A stretch of 64,000 nucleotides of DNA, from the NCBI RefSeq assembly GCF_003324165.1, contig NW_025407865.1, positions 248,001-312,000 of the forward strand. The letters are read 5' to 3'. Below, piece by piece: positions 12,412-22,567 of this stretch. Position numbers and translations under genes: made by a program. The stretch comes from Naegleria lovaniensis (Eukaryota > Heterolobosea > Eutetramitea > Acrasida > Naegleriidae). Numbering within the stretch: position 1 is the stretch's first letter; every line of letters begins with the position of its first letter. Under the pieces are notes generated by a model that was not told the DNA's origin, made no database searches, and saw only the letters and a program-made list of their open reading frames with translations.

Positions 12412-12909
12412 CTACAACCATTTCAACCAATTAATCAATTCCTGAAAACTCAATTGCCCATCTCGATCACTATCAATATATTTCACAGCTGATTCCACTT
12501 CCACCATTTGAGCACTATAATTATTCCATAATTGTCGATAGAATGGAGCAAATTCCTGAACACTCAACACTCGATTCTTACTCGTGTCATAATTTTTAAA
12601 TAAATTGGCACAATACGTCAATCGATACAATCGTTCGGAATTTTCCGGATTTGTAACCATGTCTTGATCTTGAGCGACAATGGTGCACCAATAATTGAAA
12701 AATTCATCAAAGCTGATTTTTCCATCGGAATCCTTGTCCATGTACATTTGAATGGCTCCGAGATGATCATCTGTGAAATTAATTGTTAAATCTTGAACGA
12801 AAAGATTTTTTAATTCGGACATGTTCATCGAGTTGGAGGAATCTCGATCGTACTTTTTGAAGAGAGAATGGATGACTTGTTTGTTGGTGCAGTGAGTGAG
12901 ACTGGCCAT
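12412..12909 (-). CDS. Four-EF-hand calcium-binding protein
   Basis: The protein has 165 residues from the ATG at 12909; the longer frame to 12978 starts with GTG and was not used. Four EF-hand loops can be read: DRDSSNSMNMSE, DKDSDGKISFDE, DTSKNRVLSVQE and DSDRDGQLSFQE. Loops 2 and 4 are canonical, with Gly at position 6 and Glu at position 12. Loops 1 and 3 lack the Gly and are probably weaker. Size and layout fit the calmodulin/calcineurin-B/S100-like class, but sequence outside the loops does not match calmodulin closely. There is no myristoylation motif (the N terminus is MASLTHC). It is probably a cytosolic calcium sensor or buffer. Confidence 0.9.
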   Translation of the reverse strand: MASLTHCTNKQVIHSLFKKYDRDSSNSMNMSELKNLFVQDLTINFTDDHLGAIQMYMDKDSDGKISFDEFFNYWCTIVAQDQDMVTNPENSERLYRLTYCANLFKNYDTSKNRVLSVQEFAPFYRQLWNNYSAQMVEVESAVKYIDSDRDGQLSFQELINWLKWL

Positions 12910-13412
12910 GATGATGATATTATTTTTTAATGTTGATGTTTTGAAATTTGACAGGTGTTGGACACAGAAATCATTCACATTAGATAATTATGAGTAATGA
13001 AGAATAGAAACCCGAGGTAAAAAGATCATGAAAATGATCGGAATGCTACTTACAAGAAAATTGCACAAATTTGGACATTGGCTAAAATTCCTTAAAATCT
13101 ATGATCATCTCGGGTCACCACAAAGACAAATATTACAATTATTCAATAATCTCAAAATTGAAAAAAGGAATATACAAGAATCTTTAAAGATTCAATAGAA
13201 AAAAATTGGAAAAGATTCAACCGAAGTTTTTCAATCACCCTCTTATTTTCCATTATTTCCATCTTATCCATACAGTTAAATATATATTTATACCCCCAAT
13301 TTATTGTATTATAACAACTTCCGACTAGAAGAAGAAGAAGAATTAATTCTCATCATCATCCCTTCTCCGTTTCATTTGAATTCAAATCTTAAAAGATATA
13401 AACAAACCCATC
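12910..13412. other. Divergent upstream region of EF-hand and Sec14 genes
   Basis: This 503-bp region lies between two divergent start codons and should contain both promoters. It is AT-rich, with a TATA-like run near 13276-13290 and GAA-repeat purine runs near 13328-13343. No open frame or RNA gene is supported. Confidence 0.4.
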
Positions 13413-14870
13413 ATGTCTGCAGAGCCTCTCTTTAAATGTGATCATAGTGATGATCCTGATTTTCCGAAGAGTTTTGAGTTTCTTCAAACAACCTCTCCAA
13501 CGAATCCTCATGCTAAGAATTTGCTTGGAAAGGAAATTACAACACAACACAAGTTGGTGTTTTTCCAACAAGTGATTGATCTTGTGAGATATGTATTATG
13601 TTGGACTCCATCATCGGGTATGTTTTAATGATCTTTTTCATTGTTGTTGATCTGTAATTACAATGAATGAACTTTGCTGATTATGATGGTTATTGAAATG
13701 AATGGATCCATCAATTTCCATTGGAAATGTTGGATGATGATTCATTTAGATTCGGGAAAACAAACAGCCTATGAAGAACTCTTTGGTTCCGAACCTGAAT
13801 TGAATCCTTTCAAGAATTTATTGTTTGATGAAAAAATTAGTTTGTTGAGCGGAGTGAGAGAATATATTAAGGAACATCCTGATAGTGTTCAATTGGATCA
13901 TTCGGTCGTGGTGGAGGACTCTAGTTTATATGAACAAGAATTGTATGACAAGCCCAATGAAGATGTTTCTAAAAATTTTGCAAAATTGAACATTCATACC
14001 AATTTGAAAGATGGCAAACACAGTAGTGAATCGTTCTTGCAAAATGTCAAGAAGAATGTCTTTGGTCTCTCTGCGGAGGAGTATTTATTGTTGAGAAAAT
14101 CTGTTCATTTGTGCAATACGGGAATTTATTTATTTATTCGAGGTTGGGATCCTCAATGCACCACAGGAACTCCTCAACGAGTTGCTAAACTCATTGTCGA
14201 TAATATGGCATGGCGATGGATTTACACTCCAGAACTGACCAAGTGGGATGACATTGTTGAAAGTGCAAAATATGGATCTCTCTATGATTATGGATTTGAT
14301 CTTGAAGGAAATCCAATGCTTTACATGATTGTTGGAAGAGAAAATTTGAAAACCAAAATGGATGATCGAGCATTAATGTTACGTTTTCGTCACTTGTGTC
14401 TCTGCTTTGAACATATGGTCGATCGACTCTATGATGGTTCCTCTCAAAACTATCTCGGCAAGGATGAGAAGGATCATTTAGGCCAAGCTCCGTTCCAAAT
14501 TACTTGGGTTGTTGACATCAAAGATAGCTCGATTAATATTGACTTGGTCAAGAAGATCAAATTCATTTTTGATTTGCTTGGTTTCTATTATCCTGAACGT
14601 TCTGAGCTTGTGTTTGTCATGAACGTGCCATGGTACGGAAAAATGTTGTGGGCAGTAATTTCTCAATTTTTGACACAGAGACAACGAGATCAATATCAAT
14701 TCTTATCAGATCCTTACATTTCAAGACTCACGAAATCGATTGATCCCAAATTCATTAGCTCTGACTTGAACATTTCAGGAATTGGTGCTGGCACTGATTC
14801 AACCTATACATTTAACATTCGGAATAGAATGAAAAAGTACAGTGGAGAGCGTGTTGTGAAATGGATTTAA
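13413..14870 (+). CDS. Sec14-like CRAL-TRIO lipid-transfer protein, two exons
   Basis: The exons are 13413-13617 and 13750-14870, with a 132-nt GT-AG intron in phase 1. The protein has 441 residues. The C-terminal two-thirds is a CRAL-TRIO domain: an N-lobe with WRWIYTPELTKWDDI, then KYGSLYDYGFDLEGNPMLYM, then ITWVVDIKDSSINIDLVKKI, then LLGFYYPERSELVFVMNVPW, and a lid region ending before QFLSDPYISRLTKSIDPKF. The YYPER-S-E-x-x-F-x-x-N-x-P-W pattern is the Sec14 signature (usually YPE R...NAP). Such proteins exchange phosphatidylinositol, phosphatidylcholine or other lipids between membranes. There is no signal peptide, so it is cytosolic. The exact lipid cannot be inferred. Confidence 0.9.
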
Positions 14871-14995
14871 CATTTTTTGTAAATTTTGATATGTAAATAT
14901 TTCATAATGAGAGAAATAAATTATTAGATGAGAGAAGTGTATATTCTTTAGATTGTTGTTCTAGTTTGTCAATATTTGAAATACCCATGTCACAA

Positions 14996-17443
14996 TTACA
15001 TGAATACTGAATTAAATGACACATTCGTCCTTCTTCGTGGTGAGGAAGGTGCTGTGGATTGACTGGATGCCCGATCCAGTAGTGAATTCATCGACCGACT
15101 GGTTGTTGTTGTCGTTGTCGTTGCACTTTTGGAAGGAGTCGAATCTGAAAAGAAAGAAAATAAGGGTTTTGAAAAAAATTTTGTCGAAGATCTCGTTCCT
15201 GACAACATCATGAGAGAACTTGGAGAAGTAAGAGTGGTAGTAGAAGTTGTTGGCGTCGTCGTTTTCGTCATAGAATTATTAACTTGTGAAATGTTAGTTT
15301 TTTGAAAGAAATCTGTAAAATCTCGTAAACTTTCATAAATACTTCTGCCCGAGTTATTTTTCGAATGAATATCCACTCGTGAATCTTCCCATAGCTTTGA
15401 AATAATTTTCCTTAAATTTTGTTTTTTGTGTTTGTGTGAAATTTGAAGAAATGATTTTGTGCCCTTGTTGGCAGCATTGTAAGGACTTGTACCTTTAACT
15501 GTTAATAAATCTCCATTAAGCTGTTTTTGTTGCAACAATTCTGAACTTGTATTTTTCGATTTTGAAGCATTTTTCAAATGTTGATGAACTTCGATCAATG
15601 ATGAAACTGCAGAGTGTAATGGAGTTTCTCCCTTCCTATTCTTAATTTGGAAAAACATGAAGGTTGAATCTATTGATGATGAATCTTGCATCTGATTTTT
15701 CAAATTTTGTTGTTGTTGTTGACGCATCTGTGACAAATTATTGAAATCGTTCCAACTGTCAACATTCACTTCTCTAAATATTTCAAAAATTTGTAAAAAA
15801 ATTTCAACAATCTGAACTTGTCCCGTTCGACAAGCTATATGAAACGGAGTGTCTCCTTCAAAATCCTGAGCAATCATCAACTCGGAAATTTCACCATAGC
15901 CCGCCATGAGTGTGAAAATTCGAATAAAATCACAACAGTCATGAAGAGCTGCTAAATGAAAACAATTTCGTTTGTTGACATCGGTTTGAGAGGAAAGATG
16001 AAGTTTGGAAAAAGTATCCATAGGTAGGGTTTCAGGAAGGTTATTGTCATGGGTGGTTAGAAGTGATGGTTGTTCTTTTTGAGAATTACTAGAATTGGTG
16101 ATTGAAAGATTGCTATTTTTGGAATGATTGGATGAATATTCAATTTCTTTGGAAATTAAATAAGAGAGAAAATACAATCGATTCCAATGTTGGTGTTTGT
16201 TTTTTGGAGACTTGTCTTGTTCATCTAGCAATAATCCTTCCAAAGAAAAATTCTGACTTTCCAAATTTGGAGAATTTTCAATATCCCAAGAAGGAAACAA
16301 TCGACTCGGAGAATTCAAGGTCGAAACAGGTGACACCTGCACCACGACAGCGGTACCAGACGACGAAGAAGCTCTTGTCCATTTCGCCACTTGTTCTTCT
16401 TTTTCATCTTTTGAATAACATTTGATCGCGTACAATAAAGGAGTACACTTCAATTGATCCAATGAATGTAGAATTGGATTTCGATGTGAATTTTGTTCCA
16501 AAATTAGTTTCAATCCCTTCACGTTGAAGTTCTCGACAGCAATATGAAGGAGGGATTGTGAATTTCCAGTTTTTTTCAAGTTGATACATTGAGGTTGATA
16601 ATCAATAAGAGTTTGTAAAATTTCAAAATGTGAATTTTGCATGGCTAAATGTAAAGGAGTATTTCCAAAAGTGTCTTTCATGGAAATAATGTCAATTTTA
16701 GATGTTATACACAAGCTTCGATGTAAGCTTAATAGAACTGTCACGGCTTTGAAAGCTCCTGACATGCAAGCGTAATGTAAAGGAGTTGATAAATTGTTAT
16801 CGAGTACTGAAAATGCATCGGCTCCTCCTCCATAGCGAATTAAAAACGCAACTAAATTAGGATAATTATATTGACACGCTCGATGTAAGAGTGTAGGACC
16901 TCGCTTGTCACTTGCCAAATCTCGCATTTCTTGTAAATTTAAATATTGAAGAGTGGATAATTCCAATGCTTGTTCTTGTTGATTTTTTTGAATTCCATAA
17001 AACTTTGATAGTTGTTGAATCACGGTCCATTCCACATTTTTGTAAAATTTCACAAATTCCGATTGATGAGAAATAATTTGTTGATGAATTTGTAATTCAT
17101 CCGAATCGATTCGTTCTTGTTGGAAAACTAGTTGACCAATATATTCACTCATATTCAAAAAGGATGATGAAGGAGGAGAAGATTTTCTAGTTTCTGTTGT
17201 TGCTGTTTGCGTGGATGTCGTGACGATTGGAACAAAATGATTGTCAACAGTCAAGACATCACTCACGGCTTGATTGGTCTCTGTCGATGGATGGAAACTA
17301 TTCGTTCGACCTTGAGACAATAATTCAAACCATCGTGCAAGAATATTCTCTTCCGAAACAGACGAAGAATGGCTTGTCATTTGTATTGAAATTTCAGAAA
17401 TGTCATTATTACATGTTGATGCATGTGTTGTGGAAAATCTCAT
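14996..17443 (-). CDS. Ankyrin-repeat protein
   Basis: The protein has 815 residues from the ATG at 17443; a GTG lies farther upstream. A second in-frame ATG at 17380 would shorten it by 21 residues. Ankyrin repeats lie at about residues 180-345: GPTLLHRACQYNYPNLVAFL, STPLHYACMSGAFKAVTVLL, GNTPLHLAMQNSHFEILQTL and SLLHIAVENFNVKGLKLIL. A second group lies at about 495-640, with FHLAALHDCCDFIRI, GDTPFHIACRTGQVQIVEIF and GETPLHSAV. The two groups are separated by a Ser/Asn-rich linker. The C terminus is rich in Ser and Thr (TTTTTTTSRS). Ankyrin repeats mediate protein contacts; no catalytic domain is visible, so a scaffold role is inferred. No membrane helix is seen. Confidence 0.85.
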   Translation of the reverse strand: MRFSTTHASTCNNDISEISIQMTSHSSSVSEENILARWFELLSQGRTNSFHPSTETNQAVSDVLTVDNHFVPIVTTSTQTATTETRKSSPPSSSFLNMSEYIGQLVFQQERIDSDELQIHQQIISHQSEFVKFYKNVEWTVIQQLSKFYGIQKNQQEQALELSTLQYLNLQEMRDLASDKRGPTLLHRACQYNYPNLVAFLIRYGGGADAFSVLDNNLSTPLHYACMSGAFKAVTVLLSLHRSLCITSKIDIISMKDTFGNTPLHLAMQNSHFEILQTLIDYQPQCINLKKTGNSQSLLHIAVENFNVKGLKLILEQNSHRNPILHSLDQLKCTPLLYAIKCYSKDEKEEQVAKWTRASSSSGTAVVVQVSPVSTLNSPSRLFPSWDIENSPNLESQNFSLEGLLLDEQDKSPKNKHQHWNRLYFLSYLISKEIEYSSNHSKNSNLSITNSSNSQKEQPSLLTTHDNNLPETLPMDTFSKLHLSSQTDVNKRNCFHLAALHDCCDFIRIFTLMAGYGEISELMIAQDFEGDTPFHIACRTGQVQIVEIFLQIFEIFREVNVDSWNDFNNLSQMRQQQQQNLKNQMQDSSSIDSTFMFFQIKNRKGETPLHSAVSSLIEVHQHLKNASKSKNTSSELLQQKQLNGDLLTVKGTSPYNAANKGTKSFLQISHKHKKQNLRKIISKLWEDSRVDIHSKNNSGRSIYESLRDFTDFFQKTNISQVNNSMTKTTTPTTSTTTLTSPSSLMMLSGTRSSTKFFSKPLFSFFSDSTPSKSATTTTTTTSRSMNSLLDRASSQSTAPSSPRRRTNVSFNSVFM

Positions 17444-18064
17444 CGGAAATTGTAAAATGTGAAAATTATTGTAATGCACTTGATGAAATGGTTAAATGTT
17501 CGGAACGAGTTAGATGCCAGTGAGAGGAAGAAGAGAATTGGTTGGGTTGGTTGTTGTTCTATTTTTTTAGGGGAATTTTCGAAAATTGATTATGATGATT
17601 AATGACAGTTGTGGTATTTTCAATGATCAAAATAGAAAGCTCGAGGTAGATTTGGTAAGAAATAATCGATTATTTCATTCGTTGAAAAGTTTATACAAGA
17701 ATTATGTCTTTGGTTATATAAATTAAGAAAGTCGTTACGTTTCTTGTTGTTGCTTGCACACTGCTGACTGTCAATTGTCAACGTTGTACTCATGAATAGT
17801 GAAAGTATTACTTTCAAAAAAGATGAGCAAACCATTAAGATGTTAAGGTACCCTCTCACGAGATCCGTGTTTAATTTTTCAAACTTTTCTTTGAATTGGA
17901 AAGCATGAAACCTGTGCTGTAACAAGTTCCATCATCAGATATTCTTGTAATTGTCTCATATTCCATAAAATGATCATAAAAATACTTGAAAGTGGCAAGT
18001 TCCTATCAAGTACTGTTTCGTTCTCATCAAAGCATTCAACGATATAACCTTCTCAATTCTAAAT
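17444..18064. other. Divergent upstream region of ankyrin and membrane-protein genes
   Basis: This stretch lies between the ankyrin start (minus) and the small frame at 18065 (plus). A minus-strand open frame at 17620-17925 has no family resemblance and is not called. No structured RNA or repeat was found. Confidence 0.35.
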
Positions 18065-18232
18065 ATGTCCAAATCTTTGAGAGGAAAAGATTTTTCAAAG
18101 TTGAGTCAAAAACCAATCAAAGAAAAGTTGCAGCAACGAATCCATAACAACGGCCTCAAAAAAAATTCACAACTGGAACCTGCAAGATTGCACAAGTTCA
18201 ACAAACAAATTCACACTGGACCACCTCTTTAA
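18065..18232 (+). CDS. Small basic open frame (55 aa), possible uORF
   Basis: An ATG at 18065 opens a 55-codon frame (begins MSKSLRGKDFSKLSQKPIK, ends TGPPL) that stops at 18232, two bases before the ATG of the membrane-protein gene at 18235. The peptide is very rich in Lys, Gln and Asn. I do not recognise it. It could be a short gene, an upstream open frame controlling the next gene, or chance. The near-abutting stop and start is what makes it worth recording. Confidence 0.3.
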   Translation: MSKSLRGKDFSKLSQKPIKEKLQQRIHNNGLKKNSQLEPARLHKFNKQIHTGPPL

Positions 18233-18234
18233 AC

Positions 18235-19485
18235 ATGACACGTTTTGTCTTGTCTTGTCTTGCACTGTGCCTATGGTTAACTGCCACTTGTCAAAGCCAA
18301 CAATTATTATTTTCGAGTAGTACTCAAGGACAATTCGGACAAACCTACACAGCCAACTACAACCACAATGATTTTACCTATCAAACTTCTCCGACGACCT
18401 CTTTACAAGTCACTTTCACACAACCTTCTCTTTCTCCAGCTTTTATCCCATTCCAATTTTCCACTAAACAATTGTCAGTTTCGGATTACAAAAATTTTGA
18501 TTATCCCAGGACTCCATTTCCTTCATTGACCTTGCTAGCAGTGTATGAAGTGGATACTTTTCAACTGAATGGACAATATCCTTCTGATTTGAGAATTCAA
18601 ATGACATTTTCATATCCACAAGGAGTGATGAACCTCTATGCCAATTCTTTTGAATTATCTATATTTAGTAATTCTCAGCAAAGATTTGGCGATACAGCTG
18701 TTCGTGTGGAATATGGAAAGAAAGTATATTTTGAACAACCTCTTGCTATTGCACCATTTGGAGCGCCTTTGATCATTGGTCTGTTTGCTTATCAAGTTGC
18801 TCCTCAATTTGGTGAGTTTTATCAAGTGGCAGGACCAAGTCAATATGAATTCTTGTTAGATTCGAGTTTGTCACAAACATTGACCATGGTATTTCCATCT
18901 CCTTCTCAGCAACAATTTCCAGGATATTATGGTCCTAAATTTCGATTGGATAAAACCAAATCGTTTTATCAATCGGTTCCAAATGGATATATTGCATTGC
19001 AAGGACTTCAATATACTCCTGCAGATAATGCGAATCAACCTGTGGCCAATAATTTCTATTGGAATTTTAAATTTTCTTCCAGTTTGGGATTTAAGGATAT
19101 TTATGGAAATAAGGTCAATATTAATCCAAATACTTTGACCTGTGTGTGCTTGGGCTCTAATCAAGAAGCTGTCTTTGCGCAACAAGCACTTATTTCTGTT
19201 GATTCATTGAAATGTGGTTTTGGAAATTCAATTTGTTCTCCAATGGCCATTGTTGGAAAAGTTTACACCAATCCTTCGAACAGTGTAAAACCCATTCCAA
19301 GTTCTTCTTTCGTGTCAAAGAATGAAACTCAGCAACTTGAGAAAACCATTCAAACCTTGTATGGAATTGCAATTTCAGCTCTTGTCTATGCGATTGTGGT
19401 TTCCTTGTGTTTGGTTGTGGCAGTGATTGGAGGTGTTTGTTTTGTGTATCGAATGAATCGTAGAGAATATGTCAGAATTCAATAA
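18235..19485 (+). CDS. Type I membrane protein of unknown function
   Basis: The protein has 416 residues. The N terminus (MTRFVLSCLALCLWLTATC) is a classic signal peptide with a likely cleavage site near TCQSQ. A membrane helix lies at about residues 375-402 (ISALVYAIVVSLCLVVAVI). It is followed by a short basic tail (YRMNRREYVRIQ), predicting a large extracellular or lumenal part and a short cytosolic tail. The outer part is rich in aromatic, Gln and Ser residues and reads as mainly beta strands, with Cys only near its end (LTCVCLGS, LKCGFGNSICSP). No known domain is recognised. A cell-surface or endosomal role is inferred from topology alone. Confidence 0.8.
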   Translation: MTRFVLSCLALCLWLTATCQSQQLLFSSSTQGQFGQTYTANYNHNDFTYQTSPTTSLQVTFTQPSLSPAFIPFQFSTKQLSVSDYKNFDYPRTPFPSLTLLAVYEVDTFQLNGQYPSDLRIQMTFSYPQGVMNLYANSFELSIFSNSQQRFGDTAVRVEYGKKVYFEQPLAIAPFGAPLIIGLFAYQVAPQFGEFYQVAGPSQYEFLLDSSLSQTLTMVFPSPSQQQFPGYYGPKFRLDKTKSFYQSVPNGYIALQGLQYTPADNANQPVANNFYWNFKFSSSLGFKDIYGNKVNINPNTLTCVCLGSNQEAVFAQQALISVDSLKCGFGNSICSPMAIVGKVYTNPSNSVKPIPSSSFVSKNETQQLEKTIQTLYGIAISALVYAIVVSLCLVVAVIGGVCFVYRMNRREYVRIQ

Positions 19486-19628
19486 TGATCGATTGGATCA
19501 TTTCAATGGGAAGTGTTATTAAATAATATCAAATTGGCATGAAATTTGGATCAAATGGATTTACCACTCAAGTAACTTTGCTGAAAACATTCTCAAGGGT
19601 TGTTCCGCATCTACACCACACGTAAAAA

Positions 19629-22369
19629 ATGCCTTCTTCTCCGATTCTGAGGATGGGAGTTGTGTCTTCCTCTCCAGGCTCATCATCGGCTCGTTCTTCG
19701 GAAGCACAAAATAAAGCGGTCCATGTGATTGTTGAGGAGGAAGATCATCATCAACAAGAACGACATGATAAAGATCATCAGCATGAATATATTGTCATCA
19801 GCTCTCAAACCGAAGAGTATGAAGATGATGAGGTTGTAGAGTCGGAAGTGGTGGTGATGGATCATCAAGTTTCGGAACCACACAAACATCACGTGATTTC
19901 ATCTCCAATTTTAATTTCGGAAGAGAATTTTAACTGCAACTCTAATTTCGATTTTGAAAACAACATGTACCATATCTTATATTTTTGTAACACTCATCAT
20001 TCTTCAAAGAAAGTTGGATCTGACTCTACCGTATCCACCATTAATTCTCCCCATGCAACTTTTAAAAAACTTAATTTTCGAAATTTGTTAAATGATTACA
20101 TGATACGGAAAATGTACTGCTCCTCCTATGTCCTTATTGAAAATTCAAAAGGTGATATCTATGAATGCACTCCAATGACAACTTCCGATATTGGATCAGA
20201 ATTACAAAAATTGAAAAAGATTAATTTTCCATTCATACCAAGAGTTACATCAGAGGGCAAAGGAGTTTCACGATACTACATCTCAGCGAGTAATGAAATT
20301 TGGAGCGCTCACGGTTCTTCAAAATTCAACAAAGAGCCTATTGAAAAGATTCCGAAGATATTGAGAATTTTTGTGGGCTATGGTCATTCTGCATTATTAT
20401 CTGAGAAGGGTATCTTTTTAAAATCAGCAAATGCGTCTCAATTTGCATTTTTTGACATTGGACCACTAGGGGAAATGGAAAGGATTGAGGACATTCAATT
20501 TGGGCTTCAACATTTCGTTATTTACAAATCAAATTTGGGAAATACAAATTTAGGAAAGTTAATACTTTGTGGAAATAATGATCTAGGTCAACTCGCTGCT
20601 GAATCCAGAATTTTAAAGGCGGAAAAGCCTATTGTAATCGATTGGAGCAAGGGAAGAGTGAAAAAAATCGATTGTTTAAACTGTACTTGCGTGTTGACAG
20701 AGTCGGGAGATTTATATGTGACAGGTATGGTAGTTTATCTTTCATTTTTGGGGTATTTTACAATGTATTCTTGCTGTCGTATTTTATAATGATTCTTCAA
20801 CTAATCAGGTGAAAATGCACATGGAGAACTTTCTGTCGGAGATACAACAAATCGCTTTGGGTTTGTGAAAGCGAACTCACCTTCTCCGCTCATTGATTTC
20901 GCTTGTGGAAAGCACATTATGGTTGCCTTGTCAACTTTGCACGAGCTTTTTGTTTGTGGAGATAACAAATGGATGAAACTTGTTTTACACGGTACAGAAT
21001 GCCCGGATAAAATCACAGAATTTATCAAGATCAATATACCTCGAGGATTTATCATGAATAACATTTCATGTAAAGATGATTGTGTCATGTTATATAATGC
21101 CTCTCAACACTACGAAGCAACTGTTTTGCAACACGGGCAAGCCATATTACGAAAGTTTCCTCATGACCATGTCAGCTCACTAGGTTGCCCAATTTTTTTG
21201 CCCCTACTAGAAAAGATGGCACCCAAACTGTGTCGCCTCAGTATTGGCTCTTCATTTTTACCTTTATCGAGCATGGCAGCAGACGAAAAGAGAATGCTTA
21301 TACTTGTGGTTCATTCATTGCTTTATAATTGTCAGCATGACTTGTATTACTGCGAAAATACCAATGATCTTGTCACTGCATTATATATTCTAAGTTTGAT
21401 CAATGGAGAGTTACAAGATATGGCTAATATTCTTCTCGATTCGATTCAAAGGAGAATTTCTTCTTGGAATATTTTACACTTACTAGATACCGTTTGTGCA
21501 TATTTGGAAAAGCTGAAGCAATTCATGAAATCATCTCAAGCTAATAATTTTATTCAACTCAAATACCTAGAAGCGTTACGAGAATATTTTCTTGACTGTA
21601 TCAAGTGCAATGAGGACAATGAAAATTTTGACAAGAACAAGTTGCAAAAATACCTGCCCAACCTTTGGCAACGAAAACCAAAAAACAAAATTCATGCAAT
21701 AATTGGTGATGCTAAAACCACGACGTTGAAGGATGCTTTAGTTTCATTGTTTTATGATCCAATTCATGCGGATCTCGAAGTATTTTTGACTCTGTCGAGC
21801 ACGGTAAAGCTGCACAAAACTGTTCTATTTTCTGGAATGACCAAATTACAGAATATTCTTGAGAATTTGGACCCTAGTATCATGTCAGAAAATGGTACGG
21901 ATTGTTCCATTACAAATTTATTTTTCTTCCTGATATTTGAACCTATTAAGGAGGGCATTTCTCAAGGCGACCATGAGATGGCAGAGAATGAATTTGGAGA
22001 TTTGTGTCAACTGCTTTTGAAATTTTGCTATGGAATTTTTGAAAGGCAAAGTATTACAGAACGAATGGTCATTCCATTGCTTCCATGGCCAATTATTTGG
22101 GAATGGAATTATTAACTCATGTTGTGTGTGACATTTTTGCTGAAACCATGACTGTGGAGAATTTTCTACAACGCTCTCTGTGGTTCACCAAAGAAATGAA
22201 CGAGTCCAACCCACATGTCACTACTGCCGCACAATTAGGAGAAGTGATTATTAATTTTGGATCCGAGCATGCAAAGCAAATTTTGAGCGAGTATCGAGAG
22301 GAAGATTGGGAGCACGTCTCAGCTGTGTTATTGGTCAAGATGTTTAAAAGAAGCAAATGGAACAAGTAA
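19629..22369 (+). CDS. RCC1-repeat and BTB-domain protein (two exons, one frame break)
   Basis: Exon 1 is 19629-20724 and exon 2 starts at 20809; the 84-nt GT-AG intron is in phase 1 and splicing gives LYVTGENAHGELSVGD, a typical RCC1 repeat. RCC1-like blades lie at about residues 160-430, including LILCGNNDLGQLAAE. A BTB domain follows: HADLEVFLTLSSTVKLHKTV, then LLKFCYGIFERQSITERMV. The matching last BTB helices (SMANYLGMELLTHVVCDIF) and a BACK-like tail continue in another frame to 22369. The reading frame therefore breaks once at about 22040-22085, by one base, and no usable GT-AG pair explains it. Without it the protein stops at 22115. The layout resembles RCBTB1/2, which act in ubiquitin ligase adaptors. 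Either an error or a damaged allele is possible. The N terminus is acidic and His-rich. Confidence 0.75.
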
Positions 22370-22567
22370 GGCCAGCAGCAAATCGAGAGATTTCTTTGGC
22401 GCCATAAAAAAACTATCAAAAAAAATTAATGCTTCCTAACGGTTATTATTATTTGTGTCATCATTGAAAGATTGAATCATCACGGGTTATAGAGCTATTT
22501 GCTCGTTCATCAAAAGACAAAGAAATTAAGAAGTTTTTATTGATTTGTAATAATACCACATTGTCCA

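Noticed and set aside
22061-22070. A tiny intron to explain the RCC1-BTB frame break
   Set aside because: The only GT...AG pair near the break is under 12 nt, far below any intron in this window.
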